Part shown: piece by piece, positions 21,771-34,020 of the stretch
How the letters are laid out: each line of letters begins with the position of its first letter
Numbering within the stretch: position 1 is the stretch's first letter
Notes under the pieces: generated by a model
The model's input: only the letters and a program-made list of their open reading frames with translations
Databases searched by the model: none
What the model was told of the DNA's origin: nothing
Position numbers and translations under genes: made by a program
Assembly: GCA_008508345.1 (NCBI GenBank)
Contig: QNGE01000118.1
Coordinates: 218,710 to 282,709, forward strand
DNA from: Paragonimus westermani
Lineage: Eukaryota > Platyhelminthes > Trematoda > Plagiorchiida > Troglotrematidae
DNA length: 64,000 nt
Reading direction: 5' to 3'

Positions 21771-22690
21771 ATGTCTGATCAGAACTCTACTGCGTTCGAT
21801 TTGGTTTTGGGTTTTATGCCAGGTACGCTTAGTATTTTTGTAGCCGAGAATGCCACACCAGTTGCCTTACCACCCAGGGCAGTTCCGTTAGACATCCATG
21901 AGAAATTTAAGGACGGGCTGACTCGTTTACTCCAACTGAAAATAAGCGCCAGTAGACGGGCCTATCGACTGGGTCAGTCAAGTTGTAATAACGTTGAAGT
22001 CTGGTGATATTCGTGTGTGCACTGTCCACTCAGGCTGACGAACGTTGTACTCCGAAGAGAGCAATACAGATCGCCGACTCAAAACAACAATTTGACCAAA
22101 TTAGAGCAAGCTCGCTATCGTAAGAAAGTTGATTTGTCTTCCACGTACTAACGGCTGGTGCTGGACGAAGAATACGGCTATATAACCACGCTTGGCATCC
22201 CTTTTGGACATTTCCGGTGGCTGTGTTTAACTTTTGGATTAGAAGCGTCAAACGAAAGTTTCTAGAATCGTCCAAATCCGGCGCTTGATAAAATCGAACG
22301 GACTTCTTGTGTCGCTGAAGATGTGCTGATATACGAAAGCACGAGTACAGAGCACGACAGGAAATTCGAGGATTTTTAAAACGGTATTTGTCACAAGGAA
22401 TAGCCCTCTCAAGTGATAAGACCCTTCTTCGGTCAACAGAAGTGACCTTCCATGGCCAGCTACTCAAATCGGAAGGACTGAAGGTTGATCCAGAAAAAGT
22501 GACTGCGATCCAGGTTGTGCTGCCCCACAAGACACCAAAGCATTTTCACGTCTTAATGGGATGACCGGTTTCCTGAGTCGATTCCTCACGAAGTTTGGTG
22601 ATACGATATGTCCATTACGACAAATTACACACAGAAGAGTTGTCTGGATGTGGGGCTGAGTCAATAAGTCAGAGTTTGACGAGATAAAAA
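21735..22690 (+). pseudogene. Gypsy reverse transcriptase relic
   Basis: The segment starts with the proline-rich N-terminal RT approach PPRAVPLDIHEKFKDGLTRL (frame 3, from about 21883), followed by a decayed 'DWVSxxVITxKSGDIRVC' segment. In frame 3 from 22032 it reads VVLRREQYRSPT, KKVDLSSTY then a stop, LVLDEEYGYITTLGIPFGHF and RWLCLTFGLEASNESF. The KVDLSS motif keeps the first catalytic Asp. The YxDD-type motif reads VAEDVLIYE (22311-22337), so the first Asp of the pair is Glu. Further on, GLKVDPEKVTAI and a 'LNGMTGFLSRFL' counterpart (22545-22590) mark the connection region. Several stops and frame changes are present. Confidence 0.88.
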
Positions 22691-23239
22691 GGTTGATTTG
22701 GATTGCCGCGGTATTGGCATATTATGGTCTTGAGCTTTCTTTGGTAAACAAATGTGAAGGCAGTCACTCAGGTCTTGAAACTGTACTACTACAAGGGAAA
22801 CCGATTGACTACTGAAGCCGGAGCCTTTCGAAGCGAAACTATGAACAACTCGGAAAAGAAATGCTGGCGGTAGATTTTGCTCCGAACGATTCAACACGTA
22901 ATAATTTGGAAGAAAGACAGTGGTACACACATACCACAAACGTCTGCTAACAATGGTGAGGAAGCCACTGAGTGCGCAGCCCGATGTTTACAACAGATGA
23001 TGATCAGGCCACAAAGGCACGATTCTGAGCCTGTCTATCAGTCCGGAGCGCAACTTAACATCGCGCATACTCTCTCTGGTGCTTGTATGCCCGGTGCTGT
23101 GACGAGCGATTCTGAGTCCGAGACGATCTCATCAGTGGACTACAGGATAGTACCGATGGGCAGGATTGTGGAGCTGAACAGTGCGACGGAAATGGATAAA
23201 GTGCTTCAGAAACTGACTCAAGTTATAAAAGATGGCTAG
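22691..23239 (+). pseudogene. Gypsy RNase H and connection relic
   Basis: Frames from 22691 to 22880 carry the gypsy RNase H layout: a segment with LAYY-like residues, a 'GLETVLLQGKP' counterpart, 'SRSFRSETMNNSEKKCW' and 'AVDFAPN'. From 22877 the open frame to 23239 continues with TECAARCLQQMMIRPQRHDS, QSGAQLNIAHTLSGACMPGA, equivalent to the end of RNase H ('LHIADTLSRAxLP'). The catalytic D of 'DTLSR' is missing here (AHTLSG). The rest up to 23239 is the variable linker to the integrase. Confidence 0.75.
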
Positions 23240-24340
23240 GTGCAGAATGAATAGAATCGGCCTGAAGAACTGGTAGCACTTTTTAAGGACCGCGACCAGT
23301 TTGCCCAAGGGCAGGAAATAATTTTTAAAAGAGGGAGGATAGTCAGTGCGAAGGATTCGCAACAGAAGTTCATTGAAGAAGTCCGTGTGGCACATGTTGT
23401 GGGGTGCGCATTTGTGTTCGGAGAAGAGAGGAACTTTACTTTCGGTCAGGCATGTCCAGTAAGATGAAGTGGTATACAACGAAGTGTAAAATTTGTAGAA
23501 GACACGGTTCATGTCAGGTTAAGGAAACGGTACTGCTGGGAGAACTTCTTGAAAGACCCTGAAAACCAATGGCGACCGATTTATTCACATACAGAGGGGC
23601 GATTTGCAGACTACTTTGAAGTCAACTGGCTGAGCAGTACCACTGAAGGTACTGCTGTCAACAAACCACATGCTCACTTTGCTGGATATGGCACGCTGAG
23701 GATGTTTTCCTCTAATAATGATCCTCAGTTTATGTGCGCCGAATTCAAGGTGTTAGCAGATAAATGGGAGTTTCAGCATTTAGAAAGCAGACTATACCAC
23801 AGCCAGTCAAACGGGATGGCCGGAGTGGCAGTTGAGGCTGCCAAAAAACTAGAACAGTTTGCCCAAAAGTCAGGGGAAGACCGATGCCTAATGCTTCTGG
23901 AAAGAAGAAACATGCTGAATGAGACCGATGAAAACAATGCAACGAAGCGAATGTCTGGAGAAAGTACGTGGATAAAAATGCCGTTGGTATCTGAACTTTC
24001 ACGGTATGACATGTTAGACGAGTCAAATGTTCAGAAGAGCATACAACAACGTTAAATGCAACAAAAGATGTCCTGTGATCGCGGGTCTCAAAAACCCGAA
24101 AACTTTGAACCAGAAGATAATGTGTGGGTTCACTGTTTCCACGAGAACCTGAGATAGTGGACACTTGGTGTGGTGATCACTGATCGTGAGCATAGACCAT
24201 ACGATGTTGATGTGGATGGAGTGATGAAAAGAAGAAATCGTGTGTATTTCAGAGAACATACGTTGCCGGAAACAGAAACCCATGATGCAAGCCATGAAGA
24301 GTCATCAAGAACGAGAAGTAAACAAACTTATCAAAAAGTA
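23240..24340 (+). pseudogene. Gypsy integrase relic
   Basis: A zinc-binding half is readable as KWYTTKCKICRRHGSC (23466-23513) with the CxxC intact. The catalytic core follows in mixed frames: MATDLF at about 23570 keeps the first Asp. At 23712-23736 the second motif reads SNNDPQFM where the family has SDNGPQF, so the second Asp is replaced by Asn. At 23806-23860 SNGMAGVAVEAAKKLEQFA corresponds to the third motif (SNGxAExxV) with Glu replaced by Gly. All that is left of the C-terminal region is a chromatin-binding-like basic stretch around 24170-24364. The element's integrase is dead at two of three catalytic positions. Confidence 0.85.
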
Positions 24341-24631
24341 AAGGATGTAATAAGCCTAACCTGAAGCGGTTGCTTGACTGGAGGAGTTTCAACCAGACAG
24401 TGTTCGCGTACAAGCTGCTACAGACGGAATTATGGTCATACGGGTGCCAGCTAATCATGGACGGCGACTAGCATCTGTTGAATGCGTGTCTGTTGCGAAC
24501 AGTCGAGTTGCTAGATGCAAGGTCCCGGGGCAACATGGTAACATACTAACCGATCACTTGAAGGCAGTCGTAAATACTGTTGTTCTTCTGTAAAAAGTTA
24601 CTGTTTTCCTAATACATTGGGATTGTGCAAT

Positions 24632-24681
24632 GCCGTTCAGATTCATTTTAAGACACTCCTCAGTTGGGTAGCTCAGTACGC
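24632..24681 (+). repeat. Possible 3' LTR remnant
   Basis: Partner of 20575-20632. It ends TTGGGTAGCTCAGTACGC. The stretch GGTAGCTCAGTACG also resembles the D-arm (box A) of a tRNA, which may be accidental or reflect a tRNA-derived sequence at the element's end. Boundary and identity are uncertain. Confidence 0.35.
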
Positions 24682-26726
24682 GGGAGTGCCTTATATGAGG
24701 TCAGTGATGTGCAGGTCGACAACGCTGCTTCAAAACAGAGCGACCAGAGTGCTAGTGTCTGTCATAGAAGAGTGTATTCGATTTACAAAGTCAAACAAAG
24801 GCGAAACTCGAATACAGCATATCTCCTCGGAGTGGCTAAGAAAACACCTATTGCAATGCAACAGTTGCTATACGTTGTGAATGATGTTTGGTCTCTGTGT
24901 TCTCATTCTTAACCTACTAAGCCCCAACCTTTGGCCGATAAAGGGTGGACAATAAAAAATCGAAGCGATAAATGGTAACCTTACTATGAGTGAAATTTAA
25001 CGTGACAGTTATTTTTTGTTCTTGTAAACCAGTCTACTTGTACGTAACGCATTCAGATGCTTCCAGAAATGATCGTGTGAATGTTTCCTCTATCGCTCTG
25101 GATGTTGTTTACCCATCCACTCACTAGCATACTTTGAAATGTTTCGTTTGGATAGTTGATTTAACTACCACAGTCTTGCGAACACTATGCCAAAACTATC
25201 CGAGTTATTTGCAAAATGTTAAAATTCTATTTCTCAAGTTAGATGAATTATATTTCGTTTTCTCGTCACATGATTTGATTGTCTTGTTTTCAACAGTTAT
25301 ATTTATTTAATTACATATAGTTTATCAGCAACATTTAAATTCTATGAATCACGTTAACTTAACTTACGCCCTTGCACTTTTGTTCGTAACGTGCTCTGAC
25401 ATAGCCTACTTTAAGCTCCAACAACACCATTTGGCCTCCAACTTGTGACAATCAAACTGATGGTTTGTTGAAACCGCATACTGTTTGTACACTTGTTTGT
25501 ATGCACACGAAACAATAGTTCACAAAGATGCGTCACTTCAGCTTGAGCAGTTCTTACCGCTGTGAAGTGAGCAGTAAATTTCAAGCAAGCGAACCTATAG
25601 GTAAGGAAAATGAAACGATATCAACTTGTGTTGCGCGAATTTAACCTCTCTAAATTTCAGCAACTATTAGGATAGATTGACAGTACAGCCGTTGTGGCGA
25701 AGGGTTGATTTTTGAAGTTTCAAAATGCGTCAATGCGAAACAACCATTAAAATATTATTCCTCGAATGTCCCACGATGAGTTCTCTTTAACGATAACATC
25801 AAATTATTAAGTGACGAGCATGCTTCAAATGGTGCTTATGATACTGTTGTAACAACGGCGAAACTAACACAGAAAACACGGCTATGTCAGCGAATGTGCC
25901 CTCGTTCTATGTAACTTCTAACTGAACTATAGGGAAAATGCGTCCTACAAAATTCTGACTGTGAACAAGAACGGTCCACTAGTACCTTGGTTGCAAGTCA
26001 GCTGATTCCACAGCTCTATTCAAACCCGCTATATGATTCGGTAGTCCTACCAGTCAGGAAATATAGGAGAACGTGGTGGCGTCTATATTCCTTCGAATTT
26101 TTCGTGCTCCGGCAATCAACACAACACGTCTAACTTTAAATTGCCACAGTTTGAAGCGATGCAACCTAAGATCGTCATACGGTCTTATCCCATTTGCCTA
26201 CATAACTGTCCGCTCTCCATCTTAGAAGAAAGCACGACTTATTTGTTTACGATTTGCTACCGTCTGCCTTCAGTTTACTTTTTGTCTTTGTTTAATGTTT
26301 ATTAATTAACTTGCTAGCATCAGTCCTTGCACTGCTAATCACAATATGCAGCATATATATATGGATAGTCCGCTCGCTGCAGATGAATATACTTATATCA
26401 TCATGCATGGTTCTTCAGCCCAATGAGCCCAATCTCACTCACAAACCGCTCTCTTTGAAATTTGCAACGCTAACAGAACCAACGTAGATCACAAAGAAGA
26501 ATACTAAGTACAGCAAGCGCAAACTACCTCCGTTGTTTAAGTAAACCCACGGCTTATCTGGACTGTCGCTGTTTTCAGCTTCCATCGATGGCCTTTCCAG
26601 CGTTTCTCTAAAACTCGCATCTCTGGATTAAGTGTGCGTTGAAATTTAAAGTAAACAACTAAGGCGTTAATCATACAGAACTGACAAACTCACGTTTGTG
26701 TATCAATGAACCTCATTTATTTGCAG
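24682..26726. other. Non-coding stretch, no feature seen
   Basis: The first 230 bases still contain open frames (24617-24912) that show no domain and may be LTR or flank. The remainder, to 26726, has no coding frame above chance. A short AT-rich run (about 26352-26363) is present. Confidence 0.4.
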
Positions 26727-26779
26727 ATCAACACGGACATTTTTTGGCAAGTCAAAAATTCCAAGATTTCCTTTAACTG
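26727..26779 (+). other. Candidate exon, 53 nt
   Basis: Strong acceptor (CTCATTTATTTGCAG, ending 26726) followed by open frame INTDIFWQVKNSKISFN and a weak donor (GTAGAA, 26780). It would leave two bases of phase. Unrecognised. No partner exon was found. Confidence 0.17.
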
Positions 26780-27318
26780 GTAGAAGTAAAAGTCAATAGT
26801 TATTAGAAAAACAACTGCATTTGCAAAATGGAACGTGAACGTCTGAAAAGATAATTAAGCATAGCAAACGAAACACATACAAACACACAAATTGACGGCG
26901 AAAGTTAATTAAAATTTTATCATTTCCCTTGCGTTCGCATTAAAAATTACTGTGAGAAAATGCTGAACGTTTAACACACTCCTCACCACCTCTCAAGTAC
27001 CAGAGGTGCACACTGAGAGGAAACAATAAAACGGTTGATTTGACATTGTAAGTGCTTAGAGCCACATTTATACCTTCATCAGTCTAATTGTGAGAAGAAT
27101 ATATTGTTCCACGGCTGTTTTCCTGTTTCCGCGAAACTGAATGCGACAAACTGTCACGTTGGTTCATTTGAGTAAAACAGTCTTGTTGAGGAAACTGTCG
27201 ATGTCTCAGGCTATAGAAAATAAAAAAATTTGAATGAACAATTGTTTCAAAGCCACCGTTAATGCAAACCACTAAAGCTCATGGTGCTAGTCAGTTAAAA
27301 TTTGAACCTATATTTCAG

Positions 27319-27373
27319 TGACAAATCAAAATCACACCGCGATTCACGTATAACTCCACATAATATTTCGGAA
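27319..27373 (+). other. Candidate exon, 55 nt
   Basis: Acceptor CCTATATTTCAG (ending 27318) and donor GTAAAT (27374) enclose a frame reading DKSKSHRDSRITPHNISE. It is hydrophilic, so it may be a surface or linker segment. The frame also continues open past the donor to 27554. Not recognised. Confidence 0.17.
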
Positions 27374-28984
27374 GTAAATATATTGCATTTGTCGTTTGTT
27401 GCATTTGAAGTAGTGAGCCTGTTTCAGAACATAGGAAGGAACATTTTTGTTTGGCACTTGTTCATCCTGAACGGGTTAACGATGAAATTCGCACCCGATG
27501 GTTATAACATTGTGAGAACCTTGCGAGGTCCGGTCCACCGCCGAATGCTCTGCTAGATTCGCCTCAGTGCGAATAGGCTGGAAATAGAATATATTCACTA
27601 TCCACCATCTGGGCTAAACAACATCGCTCAGTTCACCAGAATATATTTGTCCTGATTACATAGTACCAGCTGTTACTCAGATTATGATTACAAGACTTAA
27701 CAATATGAAAACGATTTTGGCTCTTCATTCACCCAATAATCCACGCACTCTTTGTCACGTAACTTATTTGACTGCGATTGCGACTAAGCACTTGTGATTT
27801 TTCATCATATTGCGGTGCGCAGCACATAAGAGGGTAAGATGAACTTCGAGAAAGAGAGTGACAAACATGACTCGTTTATAGTGTTTAAATTTCAAGCTGT
27901 TTGAAGCAGAAGCTATTTGAATACGGTTGATATGGTTTGGATGCAATTTGGTCAGTTGACAGAGATTTTCAATTGTACTGTAGCTTAAAAACCGTCTGAT
28001 CATTGTGTTTGGCTCTTGAATATTACCGAATACTAACCAGCGAGTGCTCAAAGCTGGTACCACTACTATCAGACAACAGACGTCACGGAGTTGTAACCAC
28101 CGAGGTGTTTTGCGCGTGTGAACTCTGAATGGATTATAAGTGGACTGTTCTGCAACAATGGAAATAGTTCGGTTGAACAAGTGGTAACCAGTGCGTAAGA
28201 GATCTATCTCTTTGGGCATTACGCACCAGGTATTGGTGCTACTGGATATTTGCATCGAAACTGACATCAAGAACACAATGAGTTCAGGTAGGCAGGTCTA
28301 AATCTGCCCCATTTCGAATCATTCCTGAAGCATTCTTTACTGGAAGTACTAGAATGTGTTTCAGACACATACCGGCTGACAGTGACTATACGGTTAGCTT
28401 CTCTTCTTCCGCAAGCAAAAAATAGGCGGATATCTGCGTACCCTCAGGCAAAGTGGTTGATAAGCCACGTCCGTAGATTTTCACCGTGATGCCGGAAGAC
28501 AGTACATGTAACCAAATGAACGTTAAATGACAGTTAAATCCTTTCTAGTTGACTTCTGGCAACGAAAATGTTTTACAAACGTCTGTGCTTTAGAAATTTT
28601 GCTATATTTATATATATAGAAAGAAAGTTTGGATAAGCAACGTTGGTGCAGTTATAAATCGGCTGAAAAGAGCTTCTCGTAATATAAACGCATGCTGCCC
28701 AAATTTTCTTTAGATGAAGACCTAAGGAATTCTATATTACTTATCTAAAATAAAGCAGTGAAACACGTAGATAAATGTTGGTTGATATCAAAACGTACGA
28801 AGGCAATGAACAATTGTTTCTGGTAAATCTTCAATAAATCAATACAGTTATATGGGTTCAACGAAGTTAGATCAACAGAGGCAAATTCCACTGGTCCCTG
28901 TAATAGGGCACAATATTCCGAACAAACGGATTGAGCCATCTTCGGTTAGTGTGAAGGGTGGTTATAAGAAATGTTTACGATCAT
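27374..28984. other. Non-coding stretch
   Basis: The longest frame is minus 27764-28276 (170 codons). It has no family motif, and no splice or promoter support was seen, and at this length it is near what a 64-kb AT-rich window gives by chance. A short AT microsatellite occurs at about 28605-28618. Confidence 0.4.
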
Positions 28985-29360
28985 GTCACAGAAGTCACGT
29001 TTAAATTTAGTGATGTGATCTTTGACCACGGCAATTGCGGTGTTTGTAAGGACTTCTTTTAAGAACAAAGAACCGAATTGCTTAAACGAACGGCAGTCGA
29101 CTCCGCGCTGGTTAACATTCATTGTCTGACCAGCTTGGGGTGGTTGACCGGAGTTCTGTAAATTATGAGAGAAGCCTGCTTTCGATCAACACGATGACTT
29201 GTATCAACAAGATGTGCAACTATTCCACTGCCACTCTTTTTGCTCAAGTTGGTCCCGTGCCAGGTAAGATAGTGTTCGGTGATTAGACAGATCAGATGCC
29301 TAGTCATCAAATCTACATACGCCGATGTGTAACCGCAGAGGAAAAGAAGCACGCTCTGTG
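28985..29360 (-). pseudogene. PLE GIY-YIG endonuclease relic (PLE-E)
   Basis: On the minus strand, the open frame 29472-29119 carries from about 29355 a PLE endonuclease: CGYTSAYVDLMTRHLICLI stands where the family has the CxCxxSYIGR-type motif, with the Gly of YIG lost. GSGIVAHLVDTSHRVDRKQA and IYRTPVNHPKLVRQ follow, matching the conserved 'AHLVDTGHxVD' helix and C-terminal 'xxYRVPxNxxKxxRQ'. After a TGA at 29119-29121 the same frame continues with SAESTAVRLSNSVLCS, matching the family's last helix. The RT part was not found upstream (above 29472). Confidence 0.85.
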
Positions 29361-29472
29361 AATTTCTCAGTGATTTCCTATAAACATATAGATTTATAGA
29401 TGTATTCATAGTCTGCCTGTATATTTCCGAAAATATCAAATTCATTACTGCTGAACAGTCCACTTTCTCCAT

Positions 29473-32400
29473 TTCAAACGTTGTCTATTTTGAAGAAAAC
29501 TAACTTCCCTCACTCTTTATACTAAAGATATATTACTATCCTGAGGGAAGTTAAACAGCGAATACTTCTGAGCAAACGAGGCAATTTCCCGTTAACCATC
29601 GTTTATGACTGTAACCAACAGGGGGCTATTAATCACATGGAAACACGGATCGTAATGACTGTGTGAGTGCCAGTTACGAATTTAGCGTAACTGAGAACGT
29701 GAGGTGAGTATCAGGTAGACAATAATGGACGGGTTGGGTTAATGACAACGAACCAGAGTGTGCCACTGTTTGCATGACTACTGTTGTCAATGGCAGAATA
29801 AATAAGTGCTGGTACATCAGGGTGATATTGCACAGCAGCAACCGCGTCAGTAGTTAGTTGGATCCGGAAGGGGAATCTTTGTGGCGACAGGGCGGAGAGT
29901 TGGTCTACAATGCAAAATGCTTTGTCCCTTTTTATGCGCCCGTAACAGATAGCCATTTTGGTCACGGTGGTGGAGTTGACGGTCTGTGCTGTCCTAAATC
30001 GACGCCAAACAGGGGAGTAATCACAACTTCTTTTTGACAGGTTCCGCTATTATGACCAAAGTATGGTGACTGAAAGAAACAGTCAACCGAATGATACAGG
30101 CTGAAGTCCCAATATCTAACAGACAAATATACTGGTACAGCCGGTTTGATTTGTGATGCAAAAACACTTGAGACCATCCCGGAAAGCTTTTACGTCTTTG
30201 TTTACTGACGTCCCTGAATAGTCAGAAAAACTACGCCTTCAGGCAATAACTTATTTTGAACACTACAGTGTTATTAAGCGTGAGATACGCGATTCCAAAC
30301 AAAATAGTTTCTTATTCGGTGCTCATTTCTTTGTTTATAGAAGGAATTATGTTTTCTTGTGTTACTTGAGAATAAACCATACACACTCTTGTCCAGCGTC
30401 TTTTGAAATCCACTGTCTGCCCAGTGACCATGCTGATTACAAATTTCTCATTTTGACTTCGATCAGCGAGAAATTTGTGCTTACTGGTCAAAACATTAGC
30501 AATAAAATCAACAAAAATCAAACGTTCAGTGAACACAGCACAAAAATGGTTGCACCCATTGTTGATAACAGAACAAACACGCGGTTAGTATAAGCAATTC
30601 AGCGGTAGTGGTGTGGGAAACTTGTAAAACGACCTTCTGAATAAAATGAACCATTTGCCTAAAGTGATACTTGGAAATGTTTAAGAAAGACTGGTTCACA
30701 TCGAACTAATGAAGCCAAGAGTAAACAAACTGGTTAAACGGTGGATGTGTGTTTTGTTTCTTCTCCGCGTCGTGCACCTGAAAAGTGACCTCAAAGCAGA
30801 CACCTTTGGAATAAGACACTACACAATTGAGGTTGTACATCTTTATATCGTCATCAGGTACAAGTGTTAACAAAGAAGCCAGTCTATTTTTGTAAGATAA
30901 CTCACTCCGTAAGGTCCTACTCTTACCAAGTGGACAGCCACTGAAGAGATAACGTACCCACGCAACCTACTGTATCAAGTACCGACTGACATCGGATGGA
31001 ACGTTATCGAAGACGTGCAAATTGAGCCAAGTTCAGCATGTAAAGTGCTTTGTAAGTTGAAGGGAAATGGATGAAAGTCATATTTAGAAGGTTGTTGTCG
31101 GCTACTATTTGGATCAGAGCGGGAGACTGGACAAGAAGTGGAAGTCACTGTTTACATTTCGTTTCGACTGGCTGTATCTCGGTCAGAAGAGGTAAGGCAT
31201 CTGCAAAACGTTTCCGGTTGCACAGTTCCGGTTGTTTTATGCGGACAGTAACACATATATTCACGCGCAACCAGCGCAAGCACAACCTCACTAAGATTAA
31301 CCCAGGCGTACGACAAAGCAGTAAATGTTTGTTTGATCATAACACATTGTCGCAGCTTGCTAATATAGAGCTGTTGGTACCTTTGAATGACACTACCTCG
31401 CAAACCATTGCCTTGTACTACGATTGAGTTAACCAGACACAGCATGATTCAAAATATTATAGACATAGTGAACTGAAGACACACTACAACGAACCGTTAC
31501 TTCTCGATAAATCATGTATCAACCAGCGTTTTCTTCCAACACGACCCGTGCTGCAAGATATCGTACGTTGCCCTGTTTGCCGGGGCTTCTAAAAATGTGA
31601 CGTTAGTATTACCCTCCACTTCACTAATGAAACTATTAACTTCGCGAACACTAATAAATGTAACTCTCTGTCCTACTCTAGCGTTTTCTTTCGAAGTACG
31701 TGAAAATACTAACTACGCATGAGTATGTAATACTCGAAATTACAGGCTGAATAAATCCGGAAGTTGCAACTGTAATGAAACCTCTCGCATGAATAATACC
31801 AAGAGACCCTCGAACCGATTACAACAAGCAACTTTTGTTCATGGAGAAAAACGTGGATTCGTGAATGTATTTCAGTATTAAAGAAATCTCAGTCTGCCGT
31901 TAGCTGACAACAGTGACAAGTGCAGTCACAAGCTGCACTCTGAATGGTTCGATACAGATCGAATAATCTGACAAATAAAAGGGATACAATGTCGCAACTG
32001 TTTCACCAATCGCTGTTGTAATCTAAGGCGATGTTGGGTTGGTCTCATGCCAAATTATTTATTGTAACGTGGTTTAGACAAGCGGGGAGTCCAACAGAAT
32101 TTCGCCAAAAAGCATACACCTCTAAGTATGCACCGTTAGGAGTTAGTGCGTTGTTTTCAAAGTTGATCATGTATATGTCTACTGGAAATGGAATTAGAGG
32201 AGATCTCACATTTATACCATCAGTCGTTCTATACTACCTGTAAAGATCAGTATGAAAAGTTTGTATAGAGAATCGATAAAAAGTAGTTCGCGTCGAGTAT
32301 TCGCCCACTAGTCTACATAGATAATCAACTACTTCTGATGACGAAACGCTTGAAAGAAATAAGGCGTAAACAGACTTAAACAGACCATGTCGGTGCGCAA

Positions 32401-33867
32401 TTGGATATCTTCTCCTTCTTCTAATTTGTTCCGAAACTTATCTAACGTCCACCCTTCAAGTACGACCTCTCAACACCCATTAAGTGTCACCTAGTTGCCT
32501 AAACTAACCTCTGCTTTTCCAATAATATTCCATTTGAAATTAAATGTCAATCGGTATAACAGATTGCATGCGTAGGTGGTCCTTCACTGATTGTCCACTT
32601 TATAACAGTACTGCTCTTGAAAAGGATTTACTGAGAAAACGTCTGCGTTTAAAACACCTGTTCTTGGTATATGGGAAATTTTGGCAAGGCGTTCGATTTA
32701 ATGCAATCAACAAAAAGTGCTATGAGATAAACGATCGAACATAACAGTCAAACTAATCAATGCAGATAAATTATGGATTTACTAAATCATATAATTCGTT
32801 CTGAGTGTCAGGTTGCATGATGGATTACATTGCTGAATGCTGAGTTTATATGGCATACTGACGTAAACTTCAATTACGTAAGCTATGACAGATCGTACAA
32901 TCAACAGTAATTAATGCAGTTTCTTTGCATCTCTGAGAAAGAGAATGAATAAACCATTTACTTCGGTGTTCAATCGTTTCGCTAACTTAATTACACGCAT
33001 ATGATGTCATCTTTTTTCAGACATTTTCAGTCAGTGAGGTTTTAATATTTCATTAATGATCACTTTATAAAGCGGTGCGTTTTGAAAAGTGAGTGCTGAA
33101 AGCAGCCGAACAATGACGCGCTACCTCTGGATTTTTGCAAGCTCAATCAATGGTAGGCTTTTCAGCAAGGTCAAAGAAGTCTGTAGCTTCCCCTATACGC
33201 GCAGTGTCATGAAATTAACAATTAATTTATCGAGTTAGAATCACTTAATATTTGTAGCCATAAATGCTTTATGAAAGACTCGGGGAACAGTCAGAATCAG
33301 GTTCAAATGGTAAAGGCTACCGACCCAGTTTAGCGCCGAACCCCAAAATAAGAACGATAGGTTGATGTGAACCTTCAGATAGGAAAGGAATGCAGAATCA
33401 AACTAGAACCCAACGTAGACAAATAATCTTTTATCTTAATCTGGCCGACGAGTTATAGTTGCATTTGAACAAACCAGAATGAACAAACTGTATGATAAAC
33501 AGCTCTAGCTGGGTAAACTTTTCAAATTTTCCCAATCAGTTGCGTAATCAATACTTTTTTAAACACAACCTTTCAATGTTGCCGACTTGTTGTAACTAGG
33601 TATATTGGTTACCTATAACACCCATATAATCATCAAACCACTCTAACAGCTGGCAGTCTTAATACTCCTTGCATGCGCCCAGAGCACATTCCACATCACT
33701 GCTTCCAGCATTAATATTGCTTCGTTATGGTGACTATTTCTGAATAGTTAAGATCAACCTGAATGTTAGCCTCCACTTCTAACTAACGTGCTTTATGAAG
33801 GTGAAGCAGTTTGTGTTCGGTTGACTCTAAAGCATGCACCGTTATGAACACGTGATATTAATTGCAG
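29473..33867. other. Non-coding stretch, no feature seen
   Basis: Frames at 29711-30177 (minus), 30312-30593 (both strands), 31071-31445 (both strands), 32031-32243 and 32544-32744 have no recognisable motif. CTGATGACGAAACG at about 32336 contains two hammerhead boxes but has no room for stem II. No retroelement was identified. Confidence 0.4.
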
Positions 33868-34020
33868 AGAAAATATGGGTTGGAACAACTTGAACTTAAT
33901 CTGAGAAGGCAACAGTTGGAGGTTAAACGAAGCGATACAGCTGAAAGACCTTTAAATTTAAATGCAAAATTGTTCTCAAATAGTACCCAACCAGATTTGT
34001 TTAGCCGTATTAAAATTTGA
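33868..34020 (+). other. Coding-like segment with predicted helix, possible last exon or gag fragment
   Basis: After AATTGCAG (ending 33867), 50 open codons run to a TGA at 34018-34020. The frame starts RKYGLEQLELNLRRQQLEVK, a charged amphipathic helix that could form a coiled coil, followed by SDTAERPLNLNAKL. Such leader helices occur in retroelement gag proteins and in many host proteins. No further gag motif was found downstream (34030-34218 is open in the same direction but unrecognised). Confidence 0.2.

Larger units (their letters stand above)
20474..24681 (+). mobile_element. Ty3/gypsy LTR retrotransposon, decayed
   Basis: A roughly 4.2-kb plus-strand element with the Ty3/gypsy order gag-protease-RT-RNase H-integrase. 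Frames shift repeatedly and stops are frequent in every domain. Its ends are suggested by two similar short stretches (20575-20632 and 24632-24681) that may be the last part of the LTRs. Overall domain order and the RT-to-integrase spacing are normal for the superfamily. All domains carry lesions, so it cannot move by itself. Confidence 0.88.

Noticed and set aside
22030..22530. Minus-strand 166-codon frame opposite the gypsy RT
   Set aside because: Antisense shadow of the RT segment.
27764..28276. Minus-strand 170-codon frame, the longest unexplained one
   Set aside because: Length is near the chance expectation for 64 kb of this composition, and no domain, splice or promoter support was seen.
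32330..32352. CTGATGACGAAACGC, both hammerhead boxes
   Set aside because: There is no room for stem II between CTGATGA and GAAAC, and no PLE sequence is nearby.
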